From Gammaproteobacteria bacterium (lineage in GTDB: Bacteria; Pseudomonadota; Gammaproteobacteria; GCA-001735895): 9,043 nucleotides of DNA. Each line of letters starts with the position of its first letter. Within the stretch, counting starts at the first letter, position 1. The stretch covers positions 1-9,043 of the forward strand of contig JAPUFZ010000011.1 in assembly GCA_027293245.1 (NCBI GenBank), written 5' to 3'. The position numbers and the translations under genes were made by a program. Positions 7,239-9,043 of this stretch are shown in pieces. The notes under the pieces are model-generated. The model ran no database searches. It was not told the DNA's origin and saw only the letters and a list, made by a program, of their open reading frames with translations.

Positions 7239-8408
7239 TTAGCGGCCTAAAATTTCACAAAACCGCTCAACCTCCTCTTCGCTATTAAAATAATGGACCG
7301 ATGCGCGGGCGATATCCCTTTGCACGGAAAATTGACTATCAAGCCGGGCACTCGCCGGCGTGGTCACCGAAATATTAATTTGACTGGCGCGTAAACGGGC
7401 AGCCAGCTTGAATGCCTCTTCATCTTGCTTATGGAAGGTTACGATGCCACATTTATGTTCACCTGGGTCCCTGACAGTGATGCCTTTAATCTGGGCCAAC
7501 CGGGTGCGTAATCGTTCTGCGAGTTCAACTACCCGGGACTGGATGCTGTCGAGACCTATATCGAGTGCGTAACGCACTGCGTGGGTTAGCCCGACTCTAC
7601 CCGCAACATAGCTTTCCCAGTTTTCGAAACGTTTTGCCCCAGGCGCGAATTCGAAACTGTCCTGATCGATCCAGTTTCCCGCGCGCAGGTCGATGAATGG
7701 CGGGTCGAGCTGGTCGAGAATGGATCGGCGCACATAAAGAAAGCCGGTGCCGCGTGGTCCGCGCAGAAACTTCCGCCCTGTGCCGGTTAACAGGTCGCAT
7801 TTGATGCGACTCACATCAACCGGCATTTGACCCACCGCCTGGCAGGCGTCGAGCAAATAAAAAATGCCATGCTTACTGGCGATTTCACCAACCTTTTCAG
7901 CCGGGTTGACCAGCCCGCTTTGCGTCGGAACATGATTGATCGAAATAAGGCGGGTATGCTCATTGATCATCGACTCGAGCGCGGCGACATCGATTTGTCC
8001 GTATCGATCAGAGGGAACGACATCGATTTTCAACCCACGTCGGCGGGCCTGTTGCAGGTAAGCCAGGTAGTTGGACGCGTATTCACTCGAGTGCGTGAGA
8101 ATCTGGTCACCGGCTTCGAGCGGCAGCGAGTAAAACGCCATATCCCAGGCACGAGTCGCATTCTCGATATAGGCGATCTCGTCACGATGGCAGCTAAGCA
8201 TTTCTGCCATCGCATCATAGAAGTCCTCAAGGGTTTCGGATGCTGCCTCTTCTGCCTCGTAAGCCCCGATGCGTCGCTCAAGATCAAGATGGGCGATAAC
8301 CGTATCATAGACGGGTTGCGGTGTCAGCGAAGCACCGGCATTATTAAAGTGAAGCAGGTTTTTACAGGCCGGCGTATCGGCTCGTACGGCGGCTAAATCA
8401 ATGCTCAT
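7239..8408 (-). CDS. Class V-fold PLP-dependent aminotransferase or lyase
   Basis: This 389-residue fold-type I PLP enzyme belongs to the class V group (cysteine desulfurase, isopenicillin-N epimerase, EgtE and relatives). Visible elements are: HFNNAGASLTP (20-30); ENATRAW (82-88), which contacts the cofactor phosphate in relatives; NHVPTQSG (158-165); LLDACQAVGQ (185-194), with D187 expected to pair with the PLP ring nitrogen; and GTGRKFLRGPRGTGFLY (209-225), with K213 the expected Schiff-base lysine. The lysine neighbourhood resembles the EgtE/epimerase-like branch more than NifS/IscS, and no desulfurase active-site Cys loop is evident. The substrate cannot be named. The start is the ATG at 8408-8406, preceded only by a weak GGA ribosome-binding core. 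An upstream ATG at 8421 is out of frame. The gene is divergent from the kinase-like gene at 8531. Confidence 0.92.
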   Translation of the reverse strand: MSIDLAAVRADTPACKNLLHFNNAGASLTPQPVYDTVIAHLDLERRIGAYEAEEAASETLEDFYDAMAEMLSCHRDEIAYIENATRAWDMAFYSLPLEAGDQILTHSSEYASNYLAYLQQARRRGLKIDVVPSDRYGQIDVAALESMINEHTRLISINHVPTQSGLVNPAEKVGEIASKHGIFYLLDACQAVGQMPVDVSRIKCDLLTGTGRKFLRGPRGTGFLYVRRSILDQLDPPFIDLRAGNWIDQDSFEFAPGAKRFENWESYVAGRVGLTHAVRYALDIGLDSIQSRVVELAERLRTRLAQIKGITVRDPGEHKCGIVTFHKQDEEAFKLAARLRASQINISVTTPASARLDSQFSVQRDIARASVHYFNSEEEVERFCEILGR

Positions 8409-8439
8409 TTTTCAAATCCATGGAATGTTAAAACAGCAA

Positions 8440-8445
8440 AGTATA
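8440..8445 (-). promoter_or_regulatory. Candidate -10 box for the PLP-enzyme gene
   Basis: Read on the - strand this is TATACT, five of six matches to TATAAT. It would place a transcript start about 20 to 25 bases before the ATG at 8408. No good -35 box lies 16 to 18 bases upstream, so the call is weak. Confidence 0.3.
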
Positions 8446-8456
8446 TCTGGATTGCA

Positions 8457-8508
8457 GGAACAGTTTTCTTATTAACAAACTTCGAGCGGGAATCAAGTAA
8501 ACTGTCCC
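8457..8508. repeat. Imperfect inverted repeat, possible operator
   Basis: GGAACAGTTT (8457-8466) and AAACTGTCCC (8499-8508) are inverted copies matching at 9 of 10 positions, with a 32-base spacer. The repeat sits between the two divergent genes, and its right arm overlaps the weak + strand -10 candidate. It could bind a regulator or form a long-loop hairpin. Chance is not excluded. Confidence 0.3.
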
Positions 8509-8516
8509 CGCAATAC

Positions 8517-8522
8517 AGGAGA
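8517..8522 (+). promoter_or_regulatory. Shine-Dalgarno of the kinase-like gene
   Basis: AGGAGA lies 8 bases before the ATG at 8531 and fixes the start of the 3'-partial phosphotransferase gene. Confidence 0.75.
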
Positions 8523-8530
8523 TTGTTAAG

Positions 8531-9043
8531 ATGGCTAGCCTGGTTCAACCCTTGACCCTGGAAGACTTTCGATTCACGCCACCGGTTTTAAGCGATGGTG
8601 AGCTGGCCAATATTGCCAAACAGTATTTTGACCTCGAAGGAAAACATAAATCCCTGGTCGGTGAGAGAGACCAGAATACCCGCATCACTAGCGCGGACGG
8701 GCAACAATTTGTACTCAAAATTGCCAGCGCGGACGAAGACCCGGGCAGTATCGACCTCCAGTTAAAAGCATTACGGCATCTTGAAGAAGTTGATGGCTCA
8801 CTGCCGGTACCACGGGTCAGGCCTGGCAAAGATGGTGAGGCTTCAGTTACGTTAAAAACTGCTGATGGTAGTCGGCATATAGCACGTGTATTAACTTACC
8901 TGCCAGGTAAAACATACCAGCAAATCGCCCCGCTAAGCTTCGATGGACTGCGCAAGGTCGGTACGCTGGTGGCAAGGGTAAGCAAGGGCTTACAGGGATT
9001 TTTTCACCCGGGCGCCGATCATTTCATGCACTGGAATATACTT
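8531..9043 (+). CDS. Aminoglycoside-phosphotransferase-fold kinase, 3' partial
   Basis: The frame is open for 171 codons from the ATG to the right edge. The visible part is the N-lobe of an APH/choline-kinase-like fold: LVGERDQNTRI (42-52) as the nucleotide loop, FVLKIA (60-65) with K63 as the expected ATP-binding lysine, an alpha-C-like helix (72-86) with LPVPRV (91-96) after it, and ARVLTYLPGKTY (118-129) as the hinge. The HPGADHFMHWNIL end resembles the segment before the C-lobe. The GERDQN loop is typical of kinases related to hydroxylysine kinase (AGPHD1) and of large proteins that fuse this domain to a class III aminotransferase, so the full gene could be much longer than about 350 codons. 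Catalytic residues of the C-lobe lie outside the window. A small amine or amino-alcohol substrate is more likely than an antibiotic (inference). Confidence 0.82.
   Translation, partial: MASLVQPLTLEDFRFTPPVLSDGELANIAKQYFDLEGKHKSLVGERDQNTRITSADGQQFVLKIASADEDPGSIDLQLKALRHLEEVDGSLPVPRVRPGKDGEASVTLKTADGSRHIARVLTYLPGKTYQQIAPLSFDGLRKVGTLVARVSKGLQGFFHPGADHFMHWNIL

Larger units (their letters stand above)
8409..8530. promoter_or_regulatory. Divergent intergenic promoter region
   Basis: These 122 bases, relatively AT-rich, separate two divergent genes and should hold both promoters. A clear -35 box is not visible for either direction. A TAAACT at 8498-8503 could be a weak -10 for the + strand gene. 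A short GC-rich inverted repeat, GCGGG (8486-8490) with CCCGC (8507-8511), could fold in the leader of that gene. Confidence 0.5.

Noticed and set aside
7217..7241. TAACC and GGTTA inverted repeat spanning both stop codons at the convergent junction, as a possible bidirectional terminator.
   Set aside because: The stem is only 5 base pairs with a 15-base loop, and no T-run follows on either strand. The symmetry comes mostly from the two stop codons.
7827..8396. A 189-codon open frame on the + strand, opposite the class V PLP enzyme.
   Set aside because: It lies wholly within the well-supported - strand gene, has no domain-like pattern and no convincing ribosome-binding site.
8545..8829. A 94-codon open frame on the - strand, opposite the kinase-like gene.
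   Set aside because: The + strand frame has a strong ribosome-binding site and APH-fold motifs. The antisense frame has neither.

Overview
The window looks like chromosomal DNA from a gammaproteobacterium of moderate GC content. That assignment rests on the protein families and their order, and no genus can be named from the sequence. There are no RNA genes, mobile elements, CRISPR arrays or signs of recent transfer. Nearly every base is coding; the only non-coding stretch longer than 20 bases is a 122-base divergent intergenic region at 8409-8530.

Region 1 (left edge to 7219, + strand) is one tightly packed operon of seven genes. In order they encode: a BPSS1780-like multi-pass membrane protein (cut by the left edge), an RDD-family membrane protein, a SpoIIM/DUF95 membrane protein, a DUF4129 membrane protein, a DUF4350 membrane-anchored protein, a MoxR-type AAA+ ATPase, and a DUF58 protein with a degenerate VWA-like domain. 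After the first junction (12 bases) every gene overlaps the next, by 4, 14, 11, 4 and 4 bases, so translation is probably coupled throughout. Two of the genes start at TTG. The set MoxR-DUF58-DUF4129-DUF4350-SpoIIM-RDD recurs in distant bacteria, including actinobacteria, but to my knowledge it has no settled function. The architecture suggests a cytoplasmic AAA+ chaperone acting through a DUF58 adaptor on an inner-membrane complex that has periplasmic or cytoplasmic domains. This is the best candidate in the window for a poorly described system.

Region 2 (7239-8408, - strand) is a complete class V PLP-dependent enzyme, convergent with the operon and separated from it by only 19 bases.

Region 3 (8409-8530) is a divergent promoter region. 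It contains a possible -10 box for the PLP enzyme and an imperfect inverted repeat that could be an operator or a hairpin.

Region 4 (8531 to the right edge, + strand) is the first 171 codons of an aminoglycoside-phosphotransferase-fold small-molecule kinase. It may be the N-terminal part of a larger fusion with a class III aminotransferase. Its divergent pairing with the PLP enzyme suggests, without proving, a shared role in amine or amino-acid metabolism.
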